64,000 bases of DNA, taken from Lichtheimia corymbifera B2541 (Eukaryota > Mucoromycota > Mucoromycetes > Mucorales > Lichtheimiaceae). The notes beneath the pieces were generated by a model. The model did no database searches. It worked only from the letters and a program-made list of their open reading frames with translations, and had not been told where the DNA came from. Shown piece after piece: positions 12,701-29,022 of the stretch. Location: the NCBI GenBank assembly GCA_000697475.1, contig JNEU01000814.1:1-64000 (forward strand), given 5' to 3'. Numbering within the stretch: the stretch's first letter is position 1; every line of letters begins with the position of its first letter. Made by a program: the position numbers and the translations under genes.

Positions 12701-13086
12701 TTGAGACGCTTGAGCAATTCACGTTCTGGAACACCTTCACTCAATGCCAAGGCCTTGGGAGAACGAATAGCGGGTGGGATGGTTTTGGACAACAATTCAT
12801 CGATATCCTTAAGGCCAATAGACTTGAGCATAGCTGCTTTATCGGCATCATCAGGGCCAATGTGTCGACGAGGGAAAGTATCAAGAGGCTTAAACACCTG
12901 GTGAGTGGCACCTGCAGGCTTGGAAGCATGTTGCAAGCGAACAAACATTTGACGAGGAGCAGCAGTGTTGCGGGCCATAGCAGTAGGCATAGAACGCAAA
13001 GCAGTAGGACGTGCAAGGCGTGGAACCATGGTGCGTGCCATCATGGCAGCACTTCCACTCTTGGAAGCAAGGGCTCGAGATAACAT
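9752..13086 (-). CDS. GCV2: Glycine dehydrogenase (decarboxylating), P-protein, mitochondrial
   Basis: This is the P-protein of the glycine cleavage system: a PLP enzyme that decarboxylates glycine and passes the aminomethyl group to H-protein lipoate. Five exons were modelled: 12583-13086, 12159-12485, 11687-12097, 10546-11625 and 9752-10480, encoding 1016 residues, normal for a eukaryotic P-protein. The first 50 or so residues are Arg/Ser/Ala-rich without acidic residues, as in a matrix-targeting presequence. The mature part opens with the typical PRRHIGPDD stretch. The PLP lysine motif LHKTF is followed by the glycine loop HGGGGPGMGPI, which is split by the 65-bp last intron between GGGG and PGMG. 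A family-typical ending ([13 protein letters not shown]) precedes the stop. All introns are GT-AG, mostly 61-65 bp and one of 97 bp. It is likely expressed according to glycine and one-carbon demand. Confidence 0.97.
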
Positions 13087-13171
13087 CGTGGTGTAAAGTA
13101 GCCCAAAAATAAAAGAGAAGGGTGTTGCAGTTAAATCGGTGAACAACCGTTGTCCTAAATGCACGACCGTA

Positions 13172-13180
13172 TTTATATAA
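13172..13180 (-). promoter_or_regulatory. Putative TATA box of the glycine dehydrogenase gene
   Basis: On the minus strand this reads TTATATAAA, about 90 bp upstream of the start codon at 13086. It is the only strong TATA-like element close to the gene. Assignment rests on position and sequence only. Confidence 0.45.
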
Positions 13181-14585
13181 GGATTGGAATGGATATGCGT
13201 TTGCCCCTACTATCAGGCTATTGGAGAAGGATAGGTCTGATTTCTTACCATTAGAGGTGATCTTCCTGCCATTAGAGGGTGCCTGGCGGTCCCGGGTTCT
13301 TCCACCGTGCCCAAAAACCAAGTCACTTTTTTCATCACTCCAAAAATCTCTTCTTTGGTATATCTTTTCATGCAGGAGGTCGTTGCTGCTGCTGTTGAAT
13401 ATATAATACACAAGCACATTCACTTTCCATGTGGCATGGAACAGCGATTCGATCCAATGTTTTGTTTTTATCACCCATGACCCACACACATACATACCAT
13501 CTTCACCCTAATCCACTCATTAGCGTTTCTTTTTTTCCATCGCTCCCCCACACACACTCTTGCATCCATAAGGGGAAGCCCTATTTTCTATCACTTTGCC
13601 CGCTCCGCTAAACATCATCACACACATGCAACCCCGCATCCACCGAGTCAATCCTCTTTTCAATTGTTCTTTAAACAAAAATCGTCCTTTTCCCCACTCC
13701 ACCCTTTGATCCATGATAGAAACATCAAATCCGATTTACTTTTTGATCCCTTTTCTAACATAGAATCTGCAAGTTTATATCATGAACATGGTATTGTGCA
13801 AAATTAACTTGGCAGTAAACGAGGAAGGTGCTGTTATACAATGGTCGCAATTCATGTCTAAAAGAAGTTATCGTATTTTTCGTGAGTGCGGGTCTGGGAT
13901 CGGGTTTCACATGGATTCATGAACGATTCGCCACATCATCTTTTTGTTTCATCTACAGGGTGATTCACATAACAGGGTCATCCGCGGTTAGACAAATAAT
14001 ACCATCATTTAAGTGATCATATATCATGCAATTCACACATACCATCGATCATTGGTGGGTGCGTGGGATTCTTTTTTTTCTTTCACCTCTCTTTCTCTGT
14101 ATGTATGTACGCCACGAATTGATTGTTTGCATAAGGAGAAAAAGTTGTTGGTGTTGGTATATAAGCCAATGGGTACATACATACTAGGCCCAAACTATAT
14201 CTATTAGTGATCCATTTGATCGAGAGACACTTTGCTCTTTTTTCTCTTGCAGTGATGTATATGTATGCTTATTGATCCACCAACTTTCATTGTTGCTACA
14301 AGTTGACAACAGGTTTATACGTGTAGGGGAGCGTGGGATATATTGTTGTCTTGATCATACAATACGTCTGCTGCAAACGAAAGAAGGATATGACGCGTAG
14401 ATGTATGTATATATGTATGTGACAGAGTTAAGAGTGAGTGAGTGAGTGAGTGAGTGAGTGAGTGAGTGAGTAGGTGTGTATGCACATGCGAGCACGAGGA
14501 TGCAAGCAAGCGTCGTCGTTGTTGAAGCCAGAATAAATTTGTCTGCTGGAGTCGTGGTTTCCTTCGTTTCTTAACAACACCGACC
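13181..14585. other. Intergenic region between two divergent genes, with a GTGA microsatellite
   Basis: About 1.4 kb separates the glycine dehydrogenase (-) and U2AF (+) starts, so it should hold both promoters. A (GTGA)n microsatellite of about 9 units lies at 14433-14470. No convincing coding frame was found; the sequence is AT-rich with pyrimidine-rich runs. Confidence 0.5.
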
Positions 14586-16679
<2,094 letters not shown>

Positions 16680-16846
16680 CCATCAACTCTTTTTTTTTCT
16701 AACTCAATGTGATAGTATATAAAGGAACAACAAAACAAATAAATCATAAAAGCATGTCTTTTTTGCTGTATTGAATGTAGTCTTGAATGCAGGTTTATTG
16801 AGTAGTGTAATGGAGGGTGAAAGAAAAGGAAAAAAAAAATGCACAT

Positions 16847-19716
16847 CTAGGTCCAGAGACGCAGGGTGCCATCTGCGCCCGAGGAGAAAATCCAGGGTTG
16901 TGTGGGATGGAATTCGATATCCAGAACACCTAAAGAATGATACGCATAAGTCATTTTGTAGTGGTGGAGGGAAGTGATCCACACTTACCAAGAGCATCTT
17001 TAGTCTCGTGTCCTCGCAAGATTTTGACGGGTACAATTAAGGGGTTTTGCAAAAGATCGTTGTATACCATGCCGTGGAAGACTTGGATAGTGCCATCATC
17101 AGATGAGGATGCAAACAATGGGTAACGTTTGTGATACACGACTTGACGTACGGCCTTTTCGTGATAACTGTATGACAAGATTGATCAGTATGCAAGATGA
17201 GAATAAAAAGATATGAAGCACTTACCGAAGCGATCTATAAGGTCGAGAGCTCAAATCCATATCAAACCAGCATACACGCTTGTCGTAACTGCCGATAATG
17301 ACGTTGTCACCACCTGGGTGGACATCGATACTTGAAATCCATTTCATGCTTGGTTGCAAAGTCTTGACAAGCTCTTGTCGCATCAAGTCATATACGCGTA
17401 CATACATTTGTGTCTAAACGGTAAACAATAATACTTAGCATACTAATGATTCCATGACCCTCCACAACCATAGATACTCACTGCAACAAAAAAGATAGGC
17501 TTGATGGGATGGAAAGCCACTTTTTGAACAATACCCTTGAGTCGTTTGAAGGGCATTTGAGTAAGATGTTTGGTAGTTTGATGCATGTAAAGTGCTCGAG
17601 CGTCAGGTGATACGGTAGCGAAATAATCACCCTTGCGATGCCATGTGATTTGCTTGACAGCTTGCTTATGTTGCAATCGCACCTTGTAACCCAATTTTTC
17701 TTCTTCGCTTTCGGTTGGCTTCTCCCACGAGATGATGACTGCACCATCACCAGCAGGTCGTGTGTAACCACCCTTGACAAATTGATCGGTCGCCATGGCA
17801 ACTTCAGGTGCACATAGAGTAGGAGGTGAAATCAATAGGACTTGACCGTGGCCCACAGAGATGGCAAAGAGCCACACGTCCGAGTTGGGATTCCAAGCAA
17901 GTGTGTGGATGACTTCTTCAAAGTGCCATGTGAACAAGCAGCGGCCTGTAAGTACTTCCCATAGACGCACGGTCTTGTCATCTGAACCAGAGAGAGCGTA
18001 AAGACCTGATGGATGAATTGACAAACAACGAATACGAGCAGTGTGGCCTTCGTATGAAAGTGCTTGACGTGTAGGGAAAGGTTGAAGATCTTTGGGACTT
18101 GGGAGTTTTGGAAGAAGCGAATCGGGATCGACATTGAGCTATCAAGAATAATATGAGTATACGAGAATCATGATAGCATAGCAATTGCATACGTACTCTG
18201 TTTTTCCGCACACGAGGTGCCAAATAAAGATCCAAACAACGCTGGAAACGCTCCTTGATGAATCGATCGTATGCTGGCACGTGACGCAAACTCTTGTACC
18301 TGTAATACAAAATGAGTATAACCACGCTCACTTCATGTATTGATATACCATCCACTCACTTTTTGGGGAGATAGTTCTTTGGTCGATCCTCTTCGTCCAT
18401 TTCATTCCATTCCTTGATTTCATCCTCGTCAGGAAGATATTCAGCTGGTGGATTATAACTCTCATCGTGTTCAGGCAACTTCATCTTGGGTGCTGCAATG
18501 TGCATAATGTGATCCTTGTGTGGCGTATCATCATCACCCCATAGGTTGTAAAACTGTGGTTTCTCATCCTTGGGTTTCCTTGGCACAATACGACCTTGTC
18601 GAATGGCACGTACAATTTTCATAATCTATCATCATTGCATGAATATCATTGTTGCCTATCCACCCACTTTTTACAATTTACCTTTTTGTGTTCCCACTTG
18701 GATGGTACAAAGCGACGCTTAGGCTCAGGTGCTGCTGATAGGGGCATGACTTCGGTCTTGCTAGTGAAGAATTCCACCGTGGGCTCGTATGGGTTGTAAC
18801 CAGCATCTGGAATCTCGCCCTCTTGCAAACGTCGAATGATATCAAGTTCCTCATCGTTCAATACAACGTCCTTGCCTTCACGATCACTGCGTACGGTTTT
18901 CCAAGAATCGGGATCATCCATCGTCGACAAGAACTTTTCAAGCTCATCACCAGTAGCAGGCTTAAGCACACGTTTGCCATCAATATCGTAACCAATATGG
19001 GGTAAGTCTTTGTACCATTCGAGAGGTACATTGCCAATGGTATTCTCAGTCTAATCACATGCCATGTTAACAACCCAATATCTATAGCATCCATTACTGT
19101 CATACCTCTTCTGTGGAAGAATCACTATCATAGTTGGCTTCAATCTCGGGCAACTTTTCACGTTGTTGTTGGCCAGCATTTCTGTAATGACCATTATCAT
19201 CAGCTAAACACATATCATTCATCTTCTTTCGCTTTCTCTCTCTTACCTTGCCAATTGTTCATCCTCTTCTTCAAGATCAGCTTCATCCAAGCTATCGCCT
19301 GCCATGTAATCATCCTCTTCCTCTTCTTCCTCTTCCTCTTCTTCTTCTTCATCAATGATAGCTTCGTCTTCAGATTCATCTTCTTCCTCGTCGCTGCTTA
19401 TGCTGACTTCAGGAAATGCTTCAACATCGCTATTGTCGATCGATTGATCGTCGTCCGATTCCTCGTCTTCCTCGTCCGAAGAGCGCATGTCGATGGCAAT
19501 ATCACCAAGATCCTCGTCGTCACTTTCAATTTGCTCGACTGTGCGTTTTTTGGAAGCTGGTTTTTTACTGGTGGTGGTGGTGGCAACGGGTGGTTGTCGT
19601 CGTGGTGTGGTTGGCGTCTTTTTTTGTGGAGTTGCCGTTGTTGGCTTTGACTTGGCCGTAGTTGGTGCCTTTTTGGCAGGCGTGTTCTTTTTCGATGCAA
19701 TGTTGGATTTCGGCAT
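16847..19716 (-). CDS. ERB1: Ribosome biogenesis protein ERB1 (BOP1 homologue)
   Basis: ERB1 is the scaffold of the PeBoW complex (Nop7-Erb1-Ytm1) that matures 27S pre-rRNA and 60S subunits in the nucleolus. Nine exons were modelled: 19247-19716, 19106-19181, 18682-19050, 18360-18625, 18197-18299, 17482-18138, 17226-17413, 16989-17167 and 16847-16929 (796 residues, about the usual size). The N terminus is Lys/Pro/Thr-rich and then strongly acidic, with a run of about 13 Glu. The BOP1 N-terminal domain follows ([45 protein letters not shown]), then the C-terminal WD40 propeller ([48 protein letters not shown] at the stop). All introns are GT-AG and about 55-70 bp. The 3' end is 167 bp from the end of the convergent U2AF gene. 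Confidence 0.97.
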
Positions 19717-20832
19717 GGTGAATGTGTTGCTGACTGCCCTTTCCCCCAAACAAAAGAAAACGATCGGGACGAGTTCAGTGATCAGGAAACAGAGTGTGAA
19801 GTCGCCGTTGAAAAATGTGTTAATCAGCCACCCACCCACACCGCCCGCCCACTCAATTAAGCCTACGCTCATTGGCTCTGCCACTTTGACAGCGAATTTG
19901 TTGTCAATGCTTTCACCTCACTACTCTACTACTTCTTCAATCGACTCTTTTATATCCAGGGATTATGTCTGGCTGGCTTAAATAATGAATATCGAGTATC
20001 CATTGTTCCAATCTAGAATAGGCAATAAATAAAAATGCTAGTGATCCAAACTCCTGGGTTACAGTGGTGAAGGATTGACAATGCCTAGTACGCGATGATT
20101 TGAATGAAAAATGCTTCGGTCTGTTGTCTCATTTTAGCAGGTTGAGCTTTATTGGATAATGCGTGTTTGCATCAGAGCTTTCTCCTTCGATCCATAATGA
20201 GCTCGAAATAGGGAGATGCCAGCCGAACAAAGGGGTTAATACCCATGGTATAGCATAGGATATCTCACGTGGATGCAAGTGCAAATGGGAGCCTAATTTA
20301 ATAGTTAAACGTCTATTACACAAACACAGGTTGTATCTGGTGATCATTCAGAGATCATATTGTGAGAAGAATGTCCCCAATGTTGTCATTATATGTGGGG
20401 TGCAATTTTCACGAGGGAATCCAGCAAAGCACTAAAATGGTAATTGGAATTGTGCCTGAGAGGACAATACTCGCTTGGCACTCTCTCTGAGTCCGATCGA
20501 CATCAATTATGTATCCATTCTCTCTCACTCCTTTCACATTGGAAGAATATATTATATATGCATGATATTCCCATAGTGTCATAGCATTTTTACTTTTATT
20601 GGATATGAGGAGCCCAAGTATCTGATAATGGAATTGGCCTAATCCAATGACGGGATTTTCATTTATTTGGGGTGAAGAGAGACAACAATGAGGAGGCATA
20701 TCTAAAGACCGCGGGAACACAGAAAAAGATAAAGTTCGTTGGTTACTTGGTTTAAAAGCAGCTCAAACCCAACCCTTACCCGCTTTTTCCTTTCACTTTT
20801 CTTTGTCCATTGCATCTCATTCCACTGTCGTC
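19717..20832. other. Divergent intergenic region (ERB1 / Sec14-like gene)
   Basis: About 1.1 kb of AT-rich sequence between two divergent starts. A CCAAT-type box lies on the minus strand near 19873 (ATTGG on the plus strand), upstream of ERB1. The last 60 bp before 20833 are pyrimidine-rich, as in a 5' leader. No coding frame or repeat was recognised. Confidence 0.4.
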
Positions 20833-22462
<1,630 letters not shown>

Positions 22463-22560
22463 TTAGAACATCGCCACATCTTTTTCTCCCAACGTCATCT
22501 CTTTTTCCCCCTTCTTGTTTATTTTTGACACATCTCCACCACCATAACAATAATACAAAT

Positions 22561-23828
22561 ATGACCCAACAACTTTATTATATTCGTCTACTCAAACCCC
22601 CTCCGAACACTATTGTTCCTGGGCAACCATTCAGTATCGTGTGGACAGTCGACAATGATCTTGGCGAGATGCCATTCTTGCAACCATTGAATGTCACTTG
22701 CCATTTACTAAGCAACAATCCAACAGCTCGTTTTGGTTCAACGGCTTCAAAAACTATCAACCTTGAATATGACCCTTTTAAGGGTGGTGGCATGGTGCGT
22801 AGCAACTTGACAATCACTGGAACCCTTCAACACCCCCAACAACAACAAATACAACTTGTGCTCACCTGTAGCAACACCAACAGCAGCAACCTCAAGAACA
22901 AGGCCTCTCATTCTACATGGCATCTTGCACAACAAGCGAGTGATGATACATGGATCATTCCTGTATGGTCACAACCTGTGCATCTTGGACGATCAAGTGA
23001 TATGGAAACATCGCGTGAATGTGAGCGACAGCTCATTGTGGGCCCTGATAAGAAGATTGTCAAGATACACGAAAGCACGGGCCACACTATGGCTGACCAT
23101 GTTTGGTAAGTGCAAAGGGACACGTGTTGCAATGTGCAATCCGACTCATCATCTTTTTGCTCTATTGTTATGGATAATAGGGATTGTGGAATATGGCTAT
23201 GTCATTATCTTGCTCATTATTCACCATCAAAGCGATATGATCATGTGCTTGAACTTGGCAAGTGATTGTATCTTGTTCTCGTGCATACTTGTACTAACAC
23301 GCTCACTCTCTTTCTCTCTCTCCCACCCTCACTTTTTTACTCATCCATACATTGCAACCCACAGGAAGTGGAACAGCGATTGCTGGGATCTATGCCGCAC
23401 ATGCATTGTCACCTACTTTGATGTATTTGACTGATCTTCCAGAAGCCGTATCTTCAATCCAGGACAATGTGGACCGTCAACAATGGGACAATCGTCAAAA
23501 AGTGGTCGTTGAAGCATTAGAATGGGGCAAGGATCAGCAAGTGATGGACAATGACAACCTGGACCTCGTGATTATCAGCGACTTGTTATACAACCAATCC
23601 AGCCATGATTTATTGATTGATACGCTTCAGAGATTGATGGATCGACACCCTGGATTACAAACATTGCTGATCTACAAGCCGAGATACCCTAATGAAGAAC
23701 GTGTGTTTTTTGACAAGATCCAAAAGTTGGGATGGCGTTGCGTATTGGATACAACCACAGTTGATTGCTCTCCCTGCGAAGTTTACTGGATAGACATTGG
23801 AGGTGGAAAGAAAGGCTGTTCATTATAG
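22561..23828 (+). CDS. METTL21-type protein methyltransferase (methyltransferase 16 family)
   Basis: This is a predicted S-adenosylmethionine-dependent seven-beta-strand methyltransferase, probably acting on lysine of a protein partner. Three exons were modelled: 22561-23105, 23181-23257 and 23365-23828 (361 residues). The C-terminal half has motif I ELGSGTAIAGI, an acidic post-I stretch (LTDLPEAV), and SDLLYNQSSHDLLIDTL, the (S/D)-D-x-L-Y signature of this family. The first about 150 residues form an unrecognised beta-rich extension (PPPNTIVPGQPFSIVWTVDND) not usual for METTL21 proteins. The second intron opens with GCAAGT rather than GT; only this GC-AG splice restores motif I. The substrate cannot be told from sequence. 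Confidence 0.85.
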
Positions 23829-24301
23829 CAACAAAAGGCTGTGTAATAGATGCTTGGATTATTGGTTTACCACCAATACCATACAATAAAATGGGAGCTA
23901 TCCAATCATGCAATTGCGTATCGTCTGCATTACAATTTGTGTAACACAACAAGGAGTGGGTATGCTTCACATATCCTGATTTCAACTCGTGTTGAGCCCC
24001 CGCACATGTTAGGAGAGCAAGAATGAGCCATGAGTATAATACATGCTATCTTTATTCATTGAATGGCTACTGAAAGCATAGGTCTACATAGTCTATATAT
24101 ACACCGACGTTGCACGTACTACGCTGCTGCATCTTTATAGGCCAATGGTATTGTCAACATGCATTGTACAGGTGAGAAGGGTGATGGCGTAGACCAGCAG
24201 CACTCTGTAAACCTTAATCATCAGAGTTCCCATTTTTCGCCTTTTCTTCCTTACTCCATGTTCCTGTCGTACTACTTGTCTTTGATAACCGGTCGTTCAG
24301 A
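23829..24301. other. Intergenic spacer between methyltransferase and F-box genes
   Basis: About 470 bp, AT-rich. It should hold the 3' end of the methyltransferase transcript and the F-box gene promoter. No further feature was recognised. Confidence 0.4.
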
Positions 24302-26190
24302 ATGTCGTTGACGGCAGCATCTCTTCCACGTGAAATCCTTACTCTCATTAGCCATCACGTCACCAGCGAGGACTACTTTGCTTGCCTCTACGTCTGCCAC
24401 AATTGGTCCATTGCCTTTACTTCGATTCTTTATGCGACCGTGTCAATTACAAACAGTTGTCAATGTTCGCTCTTTTACGACACTCTACTTGAATCAGCAA
24501 GGCGATCTCGCAAGGGTTTACCGCAACGCACGAACCTTGGTCACTGTGTAAAGATATTACGCATCAAGGCGAGTCGACCACGAGCAGAGATGGTGCGACG
24601 AATACCAGGGTTATGCCCCAACCTTCAGGTGTTTGATATCTCCAATGATCCTGGTTTCACATCGATTGACAACGACGATATATGCCCTACAACAACCTCT
24701 TATCGCGTAGCGGATCTGAAACGGTTGCCAAGCAACGCTGGATACGCCGCATTGCCATTGACACAGCTGTCGATTACATCCGAATATGGCATTGTGAATC
24801 TCGATTGGCTCAATGGATTACAGACACTCAAAAAGTTACAACTCAATTGGAGTAAGCAGATATGGACCTTTGAACGCATGGATGAGGTTCATAATTGGTG
24901 TCCACACTTGGAACGACTTGACCTTGTCTTGGATCGAAGCGACTTTAATAAGACCGACCTTGTGGGATTGCAGCTTCCCGCCGAATCCACGATGCCCGCG
25001 TTATCCATGCATCACATCAGCCTCACCCTTCCATATCACTTTGCCGAATACCAGGCTGCAGCATGGTTGATTTATTTCGCTTCCAAATACCCGAACCTAC
25101 GCGCTCTTTGCCTGGATACCAATCCGACACACCATTACAGCATGGCATTTGCACTCGAATATATGGATGCACCCATTCTCAACAGCTCAGTAGAAACAGC
25201 ACGTTTACGATCCTATCGCCTTTTTGCACAAGGATGCACACAGCTTGACACAGTGCATCTTAAGGATATTGGACTATACCGGCATTTCTTCCATGCATTG
25301 TGGGATACAGGGCATATCAAATTGCAGCATCTGGAAATTGATGAGACGCGTAACTTTCCTAGTGGGACCATTGCGCAGTGTTTCGATTGGTGGAAAGACA
25401 GCTTACATTCACTTGGACTTAAGGGTGCTACGTACATGCCCATGAACATCAATCTGCCATGGTCGTTGCGTTTGTTAACGTATCTCAGTCATCTTGAAAT
25501 TGTGCGTCCTTATGGCAAGCTTCCTATCGGTCTGCTATTGGATTGTGCTGCAGGTCTGAAATCCCTTGAACTCTACGGCACCGAGCTATGTACCACCATG
25601 CAGTTATATACGAATACGCACAGACGATTCTATTCTACCGACCTATCCTCGCATTCATTACCCCATCATCCTCTCCAACGTCTTGTCATTCGTGGTCACA
25701 ACAGGCTTTCCGAAAAAGTCATCACCTACATCGGTCGTCGTTGTCTCTCTCTGCAGCATTTCGAGCTTGACGATTGCACTTTAAGCGACATTGAAGAAGA
25801 TAACAAGGGTGCCATTCAATTGCCTTATCAGTCCTTGGAAACCATGACATTGAACAACGTTTGTTTATTGCGTTCCAATACCTATCGTAGTCGATCCCAA
25901 ATCGAAGTATTTGCCGTACACACAGCAACCAATGTGGGATATATCAGTGGTACACGTTGTGGCAAGTACATATGGGATGACGGATAGGATAAGGATGGTT
26001 GTGCTTATTCGTTTATGTTTTAGATCATTATCGGTGGTATGATATGAAGGAATCTCGTCAAGAAGAACGTGTATTAGGAAGAATGCCATCCAAACGACGT
26101 GGAGCAGTGTTACGATTGAAAAATCACTTGTTAATCCAATGCCAGTCGATTGATCGTCTTTATGTCGGACAGCGTCGACTCTTGCTTTGA
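24302..26190 (+). CDS. F-box protein with leucine-rich-like repeats
   Basis: This is predicted to be a substrate-recognition subunit of an SCF (Skp1-Cullin-F-box) ubiquitin ligase. The N terminus is a clear F-box (LPREILTLISHHVTSEDYFA, then a VCHNW stretch) that should bind Skp1. The remaining about 550 residues are a chain of degenerate leucine-rich motifs (LKKLQLNW, LERLDLVLD, LRALCLDTN, LQHLEIDE, LKSLELYG, LQHFELDDCTL) that would bind the target. Exon 1 is 24302-25949 and exon 2 is 26024-26190, joined through a GTACAC donor, giving 604 residues. If the intron is retained the frame stops at 25987 after 561 residues. The substrate is unknown; such proteins are abundant and fast-evolving in Mucoromycota (family knowledge). 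Confidence 0.85.
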
Positions 26191-26443
26191 TGTTACCTTA
26201 TTTACAGCAGTGATGTGTATATATCTATCTATCTTCTTTTGTAATTAGTCTTTGCACCTCCCCCTCTTACTTTGCTCATAATCGATAAAAAGAGATATTT
26301 TCTTTTGTCTTTATTAAGATCAATGCTATTCTGCTGTGGACGTAAAAGATGATGGAGGCTGATCTTTTTTGACATGTAACTTGTCGGTTGCACAGACCGT
26401 CACATTTTTCCGCTTTGCTTCAAGCTTGGAACCGAACCGGTGC

Positions 26444-28667
26444 ATGTCGGTTGTAGCGATCACCATTCCTTGTCGTCTACTCTTTCGATCAGCTCGATTC
26501 TATTCTACACGGTCCCTTTCACTCGTCAGTCGACAGCAACGTCCGTATTACAACATGGCTGCAGCACCTACCGATAACGCAACAGCATCCCCAGAGATCG
26601 ATCTGTCTCAGTTCACGCCTGTCACTGAAGGCAAGGCTACCATTCTCTTCCCCAAAGGCAACGAAGTATTCTACAATCCTGTACAAGAGTTCAATCGTGA
26701 CATGTCCGTCGCTGCGATCCGTACTTGGAGTGAAATGTTCTTGGGAGAGAAACGTGCACGTATCGAGAAGAAGGTGGCCAACGCCAAAGGTGCGTGTGTC
26801 TGTGTGCATAATGATAGGGATAGGATGATGACGTTGCTAACATGACATTTGGGTAGACGAGAAGCAAAGGAAAGAAAGTGAAGAGGTAAAGGCTTTTTGG
26901 GTATTATTGCATAAGGATCGGATCACATTGACTGACCACATTTTTCTTTGGGTTGTTTAGCGATTGAAGAATCACATCAACACACAAAGTTTCACTATCC
27001 TTGAAGCATTGGCTGCAAGTGGTCTCCGATCTATCCGTTATGCAAAGGAAATCCCATACTTGAAGCAGGTGACAGCCAATGACTTGGAAGAAGAAGCAGT
27101 CGAATCTATCAAGCGCAATATGAAACACAACGGCCTTACTGAAGAGTTGTTGCGACCTAATCAAGGAGATGCCATGTAAGTATCATCCAAGGGCATGCCA
27201 ATCTTGTAACTTATCTTGTTTGGATAGGCAAGTCATGTACAGTGCTATTGGTAACGGCCAAAAGTATGATGTTGTGGATCTTGATCCCTATGGCTCAGCT
27301 GCCCCATTCATTGACGGTGCTGTTCAAGCAGTTTCTGAAGGAGGTAATGAACAATGACAACAAATCTATATTGCAATTCGGCTAACAATGTCGAGCATAG
27401 GTCTTTTGTGTGTCACTTGTACCGACCTTGCTATCTTGACTGGATCGATGCACCCTGAAACTTGGTAAGTTTGATGAGGAAGCTCATTGTGTATGGCACA
27501 ATTCATTAATACATTGACTTTTCTTAGCTTTGGAAAATACAATGGTATGCCTTTGAAAGGCATGTTCCCGCATGAGATGGCATTACGCTTGGTCCTCAAC
27601 ACATTGCAAACGTCTGCTGGCCGTTATCGTCGTTACATTGTCCCTCTCATGTCATGCAGCATTGATTTTTATCTTCGTGTCTTTGTTCGTGTCTTCACCT
27701 CTCCAGCTGAAGTAAAGAAGGCAGCAAGGTATGGATATATTCATTCATGCGATGGATCAATATACTGACCCTTCTCTATAGCAAAACCGCTGTTATGTAT
27801 GAGTGCTCTGGATGTCACGCCTACAGCGTACAACCCCTTGGCAAGATTGACAAGAGAGAAAATGGCCAAGATCGACATACACCTGGAACTGGTCCACCCG
27901 TGAATGCGCTCTGTGACAACTGTAATAACATTCATCATGTAAGTTGCTGACCCAGGGTAATCAACATGGATGAGGAATTTAACGACCTTTTTAGGTGGGA
28001 GGACCTGCATGGGGAGCTGCTTTACACGACCAAAGCTTTGTCAAAAAGATGCTGGAACATGTCAAGGCTAACGAATCCAACTATGGAACCCACCAACGTA
28101 TGAAGGGCATGTTGACTGTGATTAGCGAAGAAGTGGATGCTCCCTTGTATTGGACTCTTGCACGATTGACTGGCACGCTTCATTGCAATTCTCCCCCATT
28201 GGTTGATATCTTGTGAGTATTACCCTTATGCTATTTGTCCAATACTATACTTACATTATACGGGATGATCTAGCTCGGCTATTCTCAATGCTGGATACAA
28301 GGTGTCTACATCCCATTGTGGTCCTGGCACGATGAAAACGAATGCCCCTTCACATGTTGTTTGGGATGTTTTCCGAGCATACGTAAGTTATCATGGTTTG
28401 GTGGTGATGATGATGATCTTGGCCCTTTACTCATTGTATAATTATTAGATCAAAGATCATCCCGTTGTCATGGAGAATATCCCTGAAAATTCACCCGCAC
28501 GCGCCATCCTCAAGAAAGAGCCTACTACACAAATCAGCTTCGCCCGCCACAAGGACGCATACCCAGAATCACGAACTATTAAGATTGCACGATATCCTCA
28601 GAATCCTGCACCTAACTGGGGACCAAAGGCACGTGCCGGCAAAAAGAGAAAGCAAGCTGATGCATGA
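26444..28667 (+). CDS. TRM1: tRNA (guanine26-N2)-dimethyltransferase TRM1
   Basis: TRM1 methylates N2 of G26 at the D-arm/anticodon-arm junction of tRNAs, using S-adenosylmethionine. Ten exons were modelled: 26444-26789, 26857-26885, 26961-27175, 27228-27343, 27401-27464, 27528-27728, 27782-27938, 27995-28212, 28274-28382 and 28449-28667 (557 residues). Diagnostic stretches are [22 protein letters not shown] near the start, the SAM-binding [16 protein letters not shown], the catalytic [13 protein letters not shown], and paired Cys motifs YECSGCHAY and LCDNCNN. The first ATG (26444) adds 37 residues rich in Arg and Ser without acidic residues, like a mitochondrial presequence. A second ATG at 26555 gives a plain nuclear/cytosolic form. 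The tail ends in a basic KKRKQ stretch that could be a nuclear signal. Confidence 0.96.
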
Positions 28668-29022
28668 GCCATATTACTGTAGTATAGTAGTTGCATATTC
28701 TTTATTGGAATTGAACGTGGTTTTTAATATAAAAAGTGATTGCCGAATATTTTTATGTATGTCTTTGGACGATTGCGATAGTTGTGAGTTGTATACCATG
28801 ACATAAGCCTTTTGTTTCAACATTTATCCCGAAGATAAGATCAGTGCGGTCTCTTGCATAAAGCCTTTTCATTAGCATGTACCCCCGTATCTTTTAACCC
28901 GTCATTTGCATATAGTACATCGCCCACTTTCTCATCAACAGAGGCATGAAAGCTGAATGTTAAACCTGGATGTAATCAAACACAAGGGAACAAGGATATA
29001 CAAGGTACAAAAGACACACAAA
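28668..29022. other. Convergent intergenic spacer (TRM1 / ClpX)
   Basis: About 355 bp between two convergent stop codons. It is AT-rich and should contain both polyadenylation regions. No gene or repeat was recognised. Confidence 0.4.

Noticed and set aside
20803..20832. Upstream extension of the Sec14-like protein
   Set aside because: It would start on TTG; the first ATG in frame is at 20833.
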